Both the position numbers and the translations under genes were made by a program. Below the pieces are notes generated by a model that saw nothing but the letters and a program-made list of their open reading frames with translations, ran no database searches and was not told where the DNA came from. Below are positions 40,935 through 49,035 of a stretch of 64,000 nt of DNA, piece after piece (position 1 is the stretch's first letter; each line of letters starts with the position of its first letter). The stretch comes from an uncultured Methanomassiliicoccaceae archaeon (GTDB lineage: Archaea > Thermoplasmatota > Thermoplasmata > Methanomassiliicoccales > Methanomethylophilaceae), in assembly GCA_905187815.1 (NCBI GenBank), contig CAJJJM010000004.1, positions 1-64,000 of the forward strand, read 5' to 3'.

Positions 40935-41471
40935 ATGGCGACGCTGTTCCGTCAAGGCATGGATCCTCTCTACAGGGAATCTCGTCCCATACTCCCGAGG
41001 AACCTCGCGTATCTGTCCGCGGCGGTCCTCATCGCCACTCTCGCTTTCATGGTGTTCTCAGAATATGTGCTGGATGCGCACATGCCGTCCTGGACGATCC
41101 CGGTGACCGCCGTGGTGTTCGTCATCATAATCGTCGTGCTCCTGGTGCTCAGGATGGATCTGGAGGTCTATCCCGACAAAGTCGTGATCACCCACGCGTT
41201 CAGGAAGACGGTCGTGGAGGGCAGGGAGATCCTGGACGTCCGCAGCGGGGATCTCACGGAGATCAGGAACTACGGAGGCTGGAACCTCAAGGGCGTCAAG
41301 CACAGGACCTTCTCCCGCATAGGCGACGACGAGGGCGTGGCCCTGAAGGTCATGGGAAAGAGGGTCGTCGTGTTCTCCACCGAGGATCCGGAGCACGTCC
41401 ACGCAATAGTGCCCAGGGCGGAACGCCCCGTGGACGCTCCATCGGACGGCGATCCGAAGGAGGAGGAGTGA
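40935..41471 (+). CDS. Two-span membrane protein with PH-like cytoplasmic domain
   Basis: 178 residues. Two adjacent spans (LAYLSAAVLIATLAFMVFSEYV and IPVTAVVFVIIIVVLLVL) and then a soluble domain (MDLEVYPDKVVITHAFRKTVVEGREILDVR ... VVVFSTEDPEHVHAIV) that has the strand order of bacterial PH-like (YdbT/DUF304) proteins. Function unknown; such proteins associate with membrane complexes. Followed after one base by the RNA-binding protein gene (TGAGATG), so they are co-transcribed. Confidence 0.72.
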   Translation: MATLFRQGMDPLYRESRPILPRNLAYLSAAVLIATLAFMVFSEYVLDAHMPSWTIPVTAVVFVIIIVVLLVLRMDLEVYPDKVVITHAFRKTVVEGREILDVRSGDLTEIRNYGGWNLKGVKHRTFSRIGDDEGVALKVMGKRVVVFSTEDPEHVHAIVPRAERPVDAPSDGDPKEEE

Positions 41472-41472
41472 G

Positions 41473-41931
41473 ATGCCTGCGACAACGTTCCACTGGATAA
41501 GGGTCCAGACGTTCTGCTACGCGACGGAGAGGAAGGAGCTTCTCGAGGAGGTCATGGAGGAGCTACTCGGTGAGGCGGAGTACTCGGAGGAGCCGACGGA
41601 GAGCGAGCACGGGAACATCATGACCATCCTGGAGGCGCGTCTGACCAAGCAGAGGCAGTACCGCGACCTCTTCCTCGTGCTGGGTCCCGAGATAAGGTCG
41701 TGGATCGTCGACGATATCGGGAACCGCGTCGACGAGGACTGCGTCTTCTATATGAGATTGGACAAGCAGAAGGCCGTGACGGGGACCTACGAGGTCGCCC
41801 ATCACGGGGATGTAATAGCTATCACGGGCAAGGTGCAGTCGCACCCGGCCCGCAAGGAGGTGGCCGAGAGGGTCCTCACGGACTTCCTCTCGGGTCTGGA
41901 TCACTCCTCCGGGTCCGAGGGCTCCTCCTGA
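41473..41931 (+). CDS. Archaeal RNA-binding domain protein (DUF54/COG1325)
   Basis: 152 residues. Matches the archaeal RNA_binding (DUF54) family in length and text: FHWIRVQTFCYATERKELLEEVM, TILEARLTKQRQYRDLFLVLG, RVDEDCVFYMRLDKQKAVTG. Members are linked to exosome or ribosomal-protein operons and are thought to bind RNA through a 5S-rRNA-binding-like fold. Its last 31 bases overlap the 3' end of the convergent CorC gene. Confidence 0.83.
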   Translation: MPATTFHWIRVQTFCYATERKELLEEVMEELLGEAEYSEEPTESEHGNIMTILEARLTKQRQYRDLFLVLGPEIRSWIVDDIGNRVDEDCVFYMRLDKQKAVTGTYEVAHHGDVIAITGKVQSHPARKEVAERVLTDFLSGLDHSSGSEGSS

Positions 41932-43184
41932 GGGAGGACCTCGAACTCGCACTCGGTCGCCCTGCGGCCCTTGACCGCGGTGACCTTTATCCTGACGTTA
42001 TCGATGTCGACCGTGTCCCCCTTGACAGGCGAGCGGTCCAGTCTGTAGAACACATACCCTGTGACGGAGTAGTCGTCGTACTCCCCGGGATCGAAGTCGA
42101 CCCCGAGACTCTCCATGACGTCGAATATGTTGGCGTCGCCCTTCACCGTGTATCTGTTCTCGCTCAGCGGGACGATGTCCTGCTGTATGACGTCGCTCTC
42201 GTCCCAGATGTCTCCGACCAGCGCCTCGAGGATGTCCTCCAGGGTCACGATGCCCATCGTTCCTCCGTAGGAGTCGAGGACGACGGCCATGTGGATCTTG
42301 GACTTCTGGAAGTCGCTGAGGATGTCGGCGATGCTCATGGTCTCTGGGACGTACTTCATGGGCTTCATGATGTCCCTGATGGCGAACTGCCTCCCGTTGA
42401 ACATGGCGGAGAAGAAGTCCTTCGAGTAGACCACTCCGATGATGTTGTCGATGCTCCCGTCGTACACGGGTATCCTGGAGTATCCGGTGGCGGTGAACAG
42501 CTTCCCGAGGTCGTTGGGGGTGGAGGACACATCGGTCGCCGTGACGTCGACCCTGGGGACGAAGACCTCCCCCACCTGGGTGTCGTCGAACCTGATGGCG
42601 GACTTGATGAGCCTGCTCTCGCTCTCCTCGAGCACCCCTCCGTCCTCGATCTCATCGATCATGACCTCCAGCTCGTCCTCGGTCATCGGGGCGTCGCCGG
42701 AACCGGCCCTGTTGCCGATGGCGTTGGTCAGCTTGGTGAACAGCCATGACACGGGGGAGAACAGCTTCTCTATAGCCCCGACGATGCTGCACACCCTCAT
42801 GGCGTACTTCTCGGGGTTCCTCTTCGCAAGCGTCTTGGGGGTGATCTCGCCGCACAGGAGGACGATGATCGTCATCACCACGGTGGAGATCAGGGAGACG
42901 GTGGATGAGGCCATGCCTACGAGGATGAGGGCTATGGCGGTCGTCGCCAGGGAACTCGCCCCGATGTTGACCAGGTTGTTGCCGATGAGGATGGTCGTGA
43001 GGAACTTGTCGTAGTCCTCGAGGATGTTCAGGGTCTTCTCGGCCCTCTTGTCCCCATCCTTCGCCATCTTCTTCAGTCTCACCTGGTTGGCGCTGGTGAA
43101 CGCAGTCTCGGACATGGAGAAGAATGCTGAGCACACGATCAGAAGCGCGATGATGACGATGTATACGATCGTTATCGGGTCCAT
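41901..43184 (-). CDS. CNNM/CorC-HlyC family transporter with tandem CBS domains
   Basis: 427 residues. N-terminal DUF21/CNNM membrane domain (four spans; AFFSMSETAFTSANQVRLKK, TILIGNNLVNIGASSLAT, EITPKTLAKRNPEKYA), then a CBS pair (about 205-330; GEVFVPRVDVTATD, MAVVLDSYGGTMGIVTLEDILEALVG), then the C-terminal CorC_HlyC transporter-associated domain. The family transports or senses Mg2+/Co2+. The stop overlaps the convergent DUF54 gene. Confidence 0.93.
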   Translation of the reverse strand: MDPITIVYIVIIALLIVCSAFFSMSETAFTSANQVRLKKMAKDGDKRAEKTLNILEDYDKFLTTILIGNNLVNIGASSLATTAIALILVGMASSTVSLISTVVMTIIVLLCGEITPKTLAKRNPEKYAMRVCSIVGAIEKLFSPVSWLFTKLTNAIGNRAGSGDAPMTEDELEVMIDEIEDGGVLEESESRLIKSAIRFDDTQVGEVFVPRVDVTATDVSSTPNDLGKLFTATGYSRIPVYDGSIDNIIGVVYSKDFFSAMFNGRQFAIRDIMKPMKYVPETMSIADILSDFQKSKIHMAVVLDSYGGTMGIVTLEDILEALVGDIWDESDVIQQDIVPLSENRYTVKGDANIFDVMESLGVDFDPGEYDDYSVTGYVFYRLDRSPVKGDTVDIDNVRIKVTAVKGRRATECEFEVLPQEEPSDPEE

Positions 43185-43370
43185 GGGCTCACTCGCCCTC
43201 CGGTGACATAGCTTGTCGTGACAATTCCATCAAACCGTGGCTTCGTATTCTACTGGAGAGGGATATAAATGTAGCTGTCTGCCACTGCGGGTCCAGTCGT
43301 GGTTTCTCTTTATTATATAGTCTGATAAAGCTTTAAAATAAGGGCGTGCATTCGGCGCGTAGGGAATTCG

Positions 43371-43592
43371 ATGGTAGAAATCAAATACGAAGTCGTGGAG
43401 AAGATCGCCGTCCTCTCCGAATCATCCAAAGGGTGGACCAAGGAGCTCAACCTCATCAGCTGGAACGACAGGGACCCCAAGTACGACATCAGGGAGTGGT
43501 CCCCGGACCACGCGAAGATGGGGAAGGGAATCACGCTCTCCGACGAGGAGGTCAGGTTCCTCAAGCAGGCTCTGGACTCCAGAGACATCTGA
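43371..43592 (+). CDS. PC4/YdbC-like single-strand nucleic-acid-binding protein
   Basis: 73 residues. Nearly whole-length match to the YdbC-type PC4 domain: SSKGWTKELNLISWNDRDPK, YDIREWSPDHAKMGKGITLS, then EVRFLKQALDS. Such dimers bind single-stranded DNA or RNA and act in transcription or repair. TTTAAAATAAGG near 43332 is the promoter; AGGG precedes the ATG. Followed 28 bases on by the HEAT/zinc-ribbon gene. Confidence 0.88.
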   Translation: MVEIKYEVVEKIAVLSESSKGWTKELNLISWNDRDPKYDIREWSPDHAKMGKGITLSDEEVRFLKQALDSRDI

Positions 43593-43620
43593 AAACATCA
43601 TTCTCATAGAAGGGACGGCG

Positions 43621-44526
43621 ATGGCGGTCACCAAGGTGGAATACCTGGAGCGCTTCCTGGAAGCGGTCGACAGGGTGGTCGCGGGCCGTCCCGGATCCAT
43701 CTCCGAGGACAGGTGGCTTGTAAACTACTATGACGCGGACAAGCTGTCCGTGGTCTCGGGATACCTGGACTGCGACGACGAGCGCGTCAGGGCAGAGACC
43801 GTCCTGCTTCTCACGGACGTCCGCGAGAGGGCGGTCCTCGACAAAGTCCGCGACATGAGGCAGAGGGATTCCGAGAGGGTCCGTCTGGCATGCATGGGCT
43901 ATCTGAGCGCGTTGCAATCCGATGACGAGCTCATACCGCAGCTTTTCGATGTGATGGACCACACCAACGGCTCCGAGTTCATGAGGGCCGCGAACAGGAT
44001 GGCCTCCGTCGCTCGTGAGGAGGACGTCCCGCATCTGCGCAGGATCTACGGCCAGGTCGGGGGCGAGATGAGGTCCGCCGTCAGGGTCGTTCTCGACAGG
44101 GTGATCTCCAGGAACCCGTCGCTCCAGTCAAAGCGCGATCTGATCCTGTCGGTCCCAGTCTATCCGAACGAGGGGGAGTTCGAGGCGTTCCTGGACAGGA
44201 GCATCGAGTATCTCGACGTCAGGTACAGGAACAACGTCATGCCCCTGGAGAAGGTCAAGGTGGCGACATACAACAACGTGGCCCGTGCGCTCGGCAAGAT
44301 GCGCACCCGCCTCTACAACGAGGCCGACAACCTCCAGTTCTACGGTCCCGACAAGACTGACCGCGCCAGGGAGCTGAACTCCCTCATCGCCTGGGCGAAC
44401 TCGGACCTGTCGGGGAAGGAGGTCGTAGGCGCGGACAGGAGCCGCTCCCATGTCTGTCCGAGGTGCGGCGAGATGATGGTCTGCTACAAGGGGATGTGGA
44501 TCTGCCCCGATTGCGGCACGCTCTGA
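43621..44526 (+). CDS. HEAT-like repeat protein with C-terminal zinc ribbon
   Basis: 301 residues. Helical repeats in the first ~170 residues (VSGYLDCDDERVRAETVLLLTDV, QLFDVMDHTNGSEFMRAANR, DVPHLRRIYGQVGGEMRSAV) suggest a HEAT/PBS-lyase-like solenoid. The end is a rubredoxin-type zinc ribbon, CPRCGEMMVCYKGMWICPDCG. A nucleic-acid or protein-binding adaptor is likely, but no named family is clear. Probably an operon with the PC4-like gene. Confidence 0.72.
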   Translation: MAVTKVEYLERFLEAVDRVVAGRPGSISEDRWLVNYYDADKLSVVSGYLDCDDERVRAETVLLLTDVRERAVLDKVRDMRQRDSERVRLACMGYLSALQSDDELIPQLFDVMDHTNGSEFMRAANRMASVAREEDVPHLRRIYGQVGGEMRSAVRVVLDRVISRNPSLQSKRDLILSVPVYPNEGEFEAFLDRSIEYLDVRYRNNVMPLEKVKVATYNNVARALGKMRTRLYNEADNLQFYGPDKTDRARELNSLIAWANSDLSGKEVVGADRSRSHVCPRCGEMMVCYKGMWICPDCGTL

Positions 44527-44656
44527 CCGCCCGGAAGCGTCAGAGACGCTTTTTATTATATTCGTTCTGTAATGCACCTGCAGAGGCGTTCTGGTAACCT
44601 CCGGCCCTCCGGGCAGGAGCAATTATTGGGGTACCTTACCAAAGAGAGGTAATAGA

Positions 44657-44845
44657 ATGGCATACGGAGGTTACAGGGACAGAGGCTACGACAGGGACAG
44701 GCCCAGGGAGTTCTTCAAGGCGGTCTGCTCGGACTGCGGCAAGGAGTGCGAGGTCCCGTTCAAGCCGACCCAGGGAAGGCCCGTCTACTGCAGGGACTGC
44801 TTCAGGAAACACCAGCCCGCCGAGAGGGACAGGAGCAGGTTCTGA
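44657..44845 (+). CDS. CxxC small zinc-binding protein
   Basis: 62 residues. Arg/Asp/Gly/Tyr-rich start (GGYRDRGYDRDRPREFF), then CSDCGKECEVPFKPTQGRPVYCRDC, the CxxC-x(n)-CxxC zinc domain widespread in bacteria and archaea and often linked to RNA-binding tails. GAGGTAATAGA provides a good ribosome site. Probably a nucleic-acid chaperone, as suggested by the basic RG/RD-rich tail. Confidence 0.87.
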   Translation: MAYGGYRDRGYDRDRPREFFKAVCSDCGKECEVPFKPTQGRPVYCRDCFRKHQPAERDRSRF

Positions 44846-44887
44846 ACCGTGAGGGGCCCTCACGGGCCCAAACAATTTGGAAACCGT

Positions 44888-45145
44888 TTATCTGGGGACG
44901 CGGTCCTCTTCCACATCCTCGTTCTTCTGTGCCGGTCTTCTTCTGTCCGTCAGGTGCGTCATATCGTATGTGACGAAGAACCTGGTCACCGAGAAGGTGA
45001 ACATGACCACGACGAGTCCGGCGATCAGCGTGACGATCCCGGCAGTCTGATGTCCCATCAGGTAGAACCCAAGGCCGAAGAACATCACCATGGCGCCCAG
45101 GAAGAACACCATGCGGCAGAGGCGTCTCACCCTGGCCAGTTCCAT
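44888..45145 (-). CDS. Two-span small membrane protein
   Basis: 85 residues. Basic N-terminus (ELARVRRLCR), two spans (VFFLGAMVMFFGLGFYLMG and AGIVTLIAGLVVVMFTFSV) and a charged tail. No family recognised. The ATG shares one base with the stop of the PPOX-like gene (TGATG); together with the tiny membrane protein gene before that, it forms a three-gene unit. Confidence 0.68.
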   Translation of the reverse strand: MELARVRRLCRMVFFLGAMVMFFGLGFYLMGHQTAGIVTLIAGLVVVMFTFSVTRFFVTYDMTHLTDRRRPAQKNEDVEEDRVPR

Positions 45146-45543
45146 CAGATCACTCTGTCGCCGGCGCTGTCGGATGCGCTCTCGTCCCAGACCTCGAGGG
45201 CCTCGAACGTCCACACGGCGACCACGGTCATGTTGAGGCGCTCGAGGGTCGCCGCCATCTTGTCGAAGACGGGGCCGTCAACGAGCCTCTCCTTGGCGAT
45301 CGCCTTGATCGAGTATCCGGACTTGCCGCTCCAGACGAGGAACTCCACGCGGGGGTCGTTGTGCAGGTACTCGGATGTCCTGTGCATGTACACCTCGCCG
45401 ACGACTATCGTGTCGGGCTCGATGATGCTCAGACTTCCGCAGACGATCATGTGGGGCTCCCCGCCGGGGGAGACCGTCGCCAGGACCTTCGAGGTGTGCG
45501 GGTGCCTGATCAGACGGATCACTGGTTCGGTCAGGGCGACCAT
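45145..45543 (-). CDS. Pyridoxamine-5'-phosphate-oxidase-fold flavin/haem-binding protein
   Basis: 132 residues. Split-barrel fold text: ALTEPVIRLIRHPHTSKVLATVSPGGEPHMIVCGSL, VVGEVYMHRTSEYLHNDPRVEFLVW, RLVDGPVFDKM. These match the PPOX/general-stress FMN-binding group. The cofactor (FMN, F420 or haem) and reaction are undefined. It sits between two small membrane protein genes, starting nine bases after the stop of the first. Confidence 0.83.
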   Translation of the reverse strand: MVALTEPVIRLIRHPHTSKVLATVSPGGEPHMIVCGSLSIIEPDTIVVGEVYMHRTSEYLHNDPRVEFLVWSGKSGYSIKAIAKERLVDGPVFDKMAATLERLNMTVVAVWTFEALEVWDESASDSAGDRVI

Positions 45544-45552
45544 ACTGTCGCC

Positions 45553-45657
45553 TCACTCGGTGTCGGCCTTTTTGAGGTTGCAGATTGCGAGGATGACGAG
45601 CCACACCGCGGAGGCGGCGATGACGTAGATGTACGGGTCGATGACGTCCATTATCAT
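45553..45657 (-). CDS. 34-residue single-span membrane microprotein
   Basis: Reads MIMDVIDPYIYVIAASAVW, then LVILAICNLKKADTE and TGA. One membrane helix with a short basic/acidic cytoplasmic end. GGAG lies about 10 bases before the ATG, and an AT-rich promoter (GCTTAAATTAAGG) is just upstream. The stop is nine bases before the PPOX-like gene, consistent with a leader cistron of that operon. ATG 45651 is a possible second start. Confidence 0.6.
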   Translation of the reverse strand: MIMDVIDPYIYVIAASAVWLVILAICNLKKADTE

Positions 45658-45683
45658 GTGTTCCGCATCTCCTGTTCCTTAAT

Positions 45684-46070
45684 TTAAGCTTGCGGGGCCT
45701 CCTCCGCGATCGGGCGCAGATGCTGGACCACGAGCTCCAGCTTGCCCTTCTTGTAGTATGGGATTGCGGAGCAGTCGCACCTCACCCCGGTCTTGGGGAT
45801 GACCTTGCGCTTGGTCGTGTTGACGGGGCTTCCGATGTTCGTCGTGTTGACGATGCAGTCGGCGCACGGTGTGGTATTCCCGAAGAGCTCGTAGCACTTG
45901 GTGCCGATGACCTCGTCCACGTTCCTCCCGAACGCCTTCTCCCCCGCCCTGTTCATCCAGATGATGGTGTGTGCCGAGTCGTGTATGACTATGATGTCGT
46001 CTATGGCGTCGAGGATCATGTTCATGAGCTTCTCTGTGTAGATTTCCGACTGTTCCATTGTTTTCCCCAT
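45684..46070 (-). CDS. Single PAS-domain protein
   Basis: 128 residues. One PAS fold: LMNMILDAIDDIIVIHDSAHTIIWMNRAGEKAFGRNVDEVIG, followed by CYELFGNTTPCADCIV, in which C-x(9)-C-x2-C could hold a cofactor, and KTGVRCDCSAIPYYKKGKLELVVQHLRPI. No kinase or output domain is attached, so it is probably a redox or ligand sensor acting through a partner. GTTTTAAAGCG about 25 bases upstream suggests a leaderless start. Confidence 0.87.
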   Translation of the reverse strand: MGKTMEQSEIYTEKLMNMILDAIDDIIVIHDSAHTIIWMNRAGEKAFGRNVDEVIGTKCYELFGNTTPCADCIVNTTNIGSPVNTTKRKVIPKTGVRCDCSAIPYYKKGKLELVVQHLRPIAEEAPQA

Positions 46071-46291
46071 GACCGTAATCGCCCCTCATACGCTTTAAAA
46101 CAGCGCGGGTACGGACGGGTGTTGTAGGCGCGTTACATGGTCCGTGTCGGCCGAGTGTGCAGATTGGCGCAGGACGTCTACGGATTTCGTAGGAAAACCG
46201 CGGATGTTCTGAAGATTGTGTCCTCACAGGGGTCGGCAATCGAATCCGAAGCATCCATATTTTTATATCGTAACATGATTTCGTGGCTCCA

Positions 46292-47227
46292 ATGTGCTAT
46301 GACGTGGTAATAGTCGGAGCTGGCTGCGCGGGACTCACCGCGGGGATCTACGCCAGGTCTAAGATGATGAAGACCCTGATCCTCGATTCCGCCCGTGTCG
46401 GAGGACAGCTCGTGAGCCTCTACCCCGAGAAGGGAATCCACAACTATCCGGGATTCGAGACGATCCAGGCGAGGAAGCTCTCCGACAAGCTCTACGCGCA
46501 GGCGGAGTCCGTCGAGTGCGAGATCAAGGAGAACGAGAGGGTGGACACCATCGAGAACGGGGATGGGGAGCTCATCGTCACCACGGACAAGGGCACCTAT
46601 CACGCCAAGTCGGTCATCATCGCCATCGGAATGGGGAGCTTCAAGCCCAAGAAGATGGGATGCCCCGGAGAGGACGAGCTCGCCGGCAAGGGTGTGACCT
46701 ACATCCTGCCCCCAAAGGAGGAACTCGTCGGGAAGAAGGTCACGATGTTCGGTGGCGGCAACAGCGCCATCGACATGGCACTCATCGCCGACTCCGTCAC
46801 GGACACCACGATCGTGCACAGGAGGCCGGACTTCAGGGCCGACGAGTCAACCGTCGAGAGCCTGGAGAAGAGCAACATCAGGACCGTCATGAGCGCCAAC
46901 CTCGTCTCCATCAACGGGACTGACAAGGTCGAGTCCGTCACTGTCTCCCAGGACGGCAAGGAGTTCGACATCCCCACGGACCTCGCGGTCATCAACATCG
47001 GGATCTCCGCCGACCTGGACGACCTCAAGAAGTGGGGCGTGGAGCTCACCGACGACGGTCTCGTCAAGGTGAACTTCGATATGACGACCAGCCGTCCCGG
47101 CGTGTTCGCCTGCGGCGACGTCGTCAGCTATCCCGGGAAGTTCAAGCAGATCACCACCGCGATGGGCGAGGCGACCACGGCCGTGCTCATGGCGTACAAG
47201 TTCGTCAAGAAGCCCTACTGGGCCTGA
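46292..47227 (+). CDS. FAD-dependent ferredoxin-NADP reductase-like (thioredoxin-reductase fold, no CxxC)
   Basis: 311 residues. FAD-binding GAGCAGLTAGIYARS, NAD(P)-binding FGGGNSAIDMALIA, and the FAD tail RPGVFACGDVVSY. The TrxR redox pair CxxC is absent; its place reads TYILPPKEELVG. This is the feature of type 2 ferredoxin-NADP reductases and other TrxR-like enzymes. A ferredoxin gene lies just downstream on the other strand, which fits. TATA box TTTTTATATC at 46260 is 27 bases before ATG 46292 (a GTG at 46283 would add 3 residues). Confidence 0.88.
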   Translation: MCYDVVIVGAGCAGLTAGIYARSKMMKTLILDSARVGGQLVSLYPEKGIHNYPGFETIQARKLSDKLYAQAESVECEIKENERVDTIENGDGELIVTTDKGTYHAKSVIIAIGMGSFKPKKMGCPGEDELAGKGVTYILPPKEELVGKKVTMFGGGNSAIDMALIADSVTDTTIVHRRPDFRADESTVESLEKSNIRTVMSANLVSINGTDKVESVTVSQDGKEFDIPTDLAVINIGISADLDDLKKWGVELTDDGLVKVNFDMTTSRPGVFACGDVVSYPGKFKQITTAMGEATTAVLMAYKFVKKPYWA

Positions 47228-47238
47228 TCTTAAGGATC

Positions 47239-47260
47239 GAGGGGCCCCAGCCCCTCATTT
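47239..47260 (+). terminator. Terminator after the ferredoxin reductase gene
   Basis: GAGGGGC-CCCA-GCCCCTC, a 7-bp stem followed by ATTTTG, 12 bases after the stop and before the convergent ferredoxin. Confidence 0.65.
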
Positions 47261-47275
47261 TGAATCGGTTTAGCC

Positions 47276-47440
47276 TCACTCGGAGATCGCTCCGGCGGGG
47301 CATTCGTCGACGCAGACGCCGCAGTCGACGCATTTCGAGGCGTCGATCACGGCGATGTCGTCAACGGTTATTGCGTCCTGGGGGCATGCGTCCGCACACG
47401 CTCCGCAGGCGACGCATAGGTTGGCGTCAACTGTGGGCAT
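47276..47440 (-). CDS. 2[4Fe-4S] ferredoxin
   Basis: 54 residues, clostridial-type. Two clusters: CVACGACADACP and CVDCGVCVDECP, with the usual CP endings. Low-potential electron carrier in the cytoplasm. AGGTGA ribosome site before the ATG. It lies tail-to-tail with the ferredoxin-NADP-reductase-like gene, a natural partner. It is a close paralogue (same length and layout) of the ferredoxin at 62501-62665. Confidence 0.94.
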   Translation of the reverse strand: MPTVDANLCVACGACADACPQDAITVDDIAVIDASKCVDCGVCVDECPAGAISE

Positions 47441-47524
47441 AACTCACCTTGACCGTAACCACGTCTCTCAAGCTCTTAAACCCTTGGCGAAGACGTTACG
47501 AACTTAAGCGGCAATCACCCGTGC

Positions 47525-48568
47525 ATGGAAGGCAGCTTCGCCCTGGAGGGCATGATCGACGGACGTCGCGGGATGCGCCGCGGATACCTCATAGCAGAGG
47601 AGGGCAGGGTCGTCGAGATCGGTTACGGGGACTGTCCGGTGAGGCCCGACAGGCACGGTGTGGTCCTGACTGACATCGTCAACGGGCACACCCATTGTGC
47701 GGACTACGGGCTCAGGGTGCCGGAGGGGTTGACCCTGGAGGAGCTGGTGGCCCCGCCCGACGGTCTCAAGCACCGCTACCTCAGGGATGCGGGGGACGAA
47801 GAGCTCTCCCGGAACATGTCCCGCTTCGCGGCCGACTCGCGCTCGTCCGGATCCTCGGCCTTCCTCGATTTCAGGGAGGGTGGCCTGCACGGATGCCGCC
47901 TGCTGAGGGAGGCGGCCCCCGACGCCGTGATCCTGGGCCGCCCGGTGTCCCCTGAGTTCGACCCCAACGAGGTCGGCGACATATTGGATGTGGCGGACGG
48001 GATAGGCATCTCCAGCGTCTCGGACATGGACCATGGGTACATCGAGGCGGTGGCGGACATGGTCAGGGAGCGCAGGAAGGTGTTCGCCATCCATGTGAGC
48101 GAGAGGGTCCGCGAGGACATCGACTTCGTCCTCTCGCTGGACCCTGCGTTCGTCGTCCACATGTGCGAGGCGACGGATTCGGACTTCTCCAAATGCGCCG
48201 AGGCCGAGGTGCCGGTGGTGGTGTGTCCGACCTCGAACCTGTACTTCGGCAAGGTTCCGCCTATAGCACGCGCAGCGTCGATGGGGGTCGATCTGGCCAT
48301 AGGGACGGACAACGGGATGCTCCGGAGTCCCGACCTCGTGGACGAGGCCAGGCTGTTCGTCAAGCTCGCAGAGGCCCAGGGAACCGACCCTGAATGCGTG
48401 TGGAGAGCCCTCACGGAGCTTTCGGGCAAGATATTAAATCACGAAAGTAACATTTCGGGCTGTAATGGAGCGGGCCGTCTCACCGTTCTTCTGACGGATG
48501 CGCAGAGTGCTTCCGCAGCGTTCGGCCCAGGGACCGAGATCGTCCGTCTCGAATCAAAAACAAAGTGA
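47525..48568 (+). CDS. Amidohydrolase-family enzyme
   Basis: 347 residues. Metal-site motif NGHTHCADYG near the start, then AIHVSE (metal His), VVHMCEATDSD and VDLAIGTDNGML (Asp at the end of strand 8): the cytosine-deaminase/SAH-deaminase-like amidohydrolase barrel. The outer beta-sandwich is short. Substrate not identifiable; a purine or pterin deaminase is plausible. It ends ten bases before the UspA gene and may start that operon. Confidence 0.87.
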   Translation: MEGSFALEGMIDGRRGMRRGYLIAEEGRVVEIGYGDCPVRPDRHGVVLTDIVNGHTHCADYGLRVPEGLTLEELVAPPDGLKHRYLRDAGDEELSRNMSRFAADSRSSGSSAFLDFREGGLHGCRLLREAAPDAVILGRPVSPEFDPNEVGDILDVADGIGISSVSDMDHGYIEAVADMVRERRKVFAIHVSERVREDIDFVLSLDPAFVVHMCEATDSDFSKCAEAEVPVVVCPTSNLYFGKVPPIARAASMGVDLAIGTDNGMLRSPDLVDEARLFVKLAEAQGTDPECVWRALTELSGKILNHESNISGCNGAGRLTVLLTDAQSASAAFGPGTEIVRLESKTK

Positions 48569-48578
48569 GGTTGATAAT

Positions 48579-49022
48579 ATGGCTTTCAACAAGATTCTCG
48601 TACCCACAGATGGGAGCGAATACACAAAGGCCGCCGTCAGAAAGGCCATGGAGCTCGCCAAGCTTTCCGGCGGCAAGATCACAGCGCTCTACGTCCTCGA
48701 CCAGACCATCCTGACCAACATGCCCATGGACACCGCGGTCATGAACGTCTACAACACCCTCGAGAAGGAGGGGAAGGAGGCTGTCGACTTCGTACGCGAC
48801 CTGGGTGCCCAGGAGTCCGTCGAGGTCGAGGTCGTCATCAAGGAGGGCACACCCGTCAAGGTCATCCTCGACGAGTCCGCCAACTACGACATCATCGTCA
48901 TGGGAACGCTCGGAAGGACAGGAATGTCCAAGCTCCTGATGGGAAGCGTCGCTGAGAGGGTCGTCAGAGCCTCCCAGTGCCCCGTCCTCGTCGTCAGGGC
49001 TACGGAAGCTGTCGAGAACTAA
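48579..49022 (+). CDS. Universal stress protein (UspA family)
   Basis: 147 residues. Full Usp fold: KILVPTDGSEYTKAAVRKA, DIIVMGTLGRTGMSKLLMGSV (the G-x2-G-x(9)-G-S/T ATP-binding motif), ERVVRASQCPVLVVR. ATP-binding group. GAGGTTGAT is the ribosome site. Located between the amidohydrolase and a CBS protein gene; adenylate sensing seems to be a theme of this operon. Confidence 0.95.
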   Translation: MAFNKILVPTDGSEYTKAAVRKAMELAKLSGGKITALYVLDQTILTNMPMDTAVMNVYNTLEKEGKEAVDFVRDLGAQESVEVEVVIKEGTPVKVILDESANYDIIVMGTLGRTGMSKLLMGSVAERVVRASQCPVLVVRATEAVEN

Positions 49023-49035
49023 GGCAGGGAACCAG

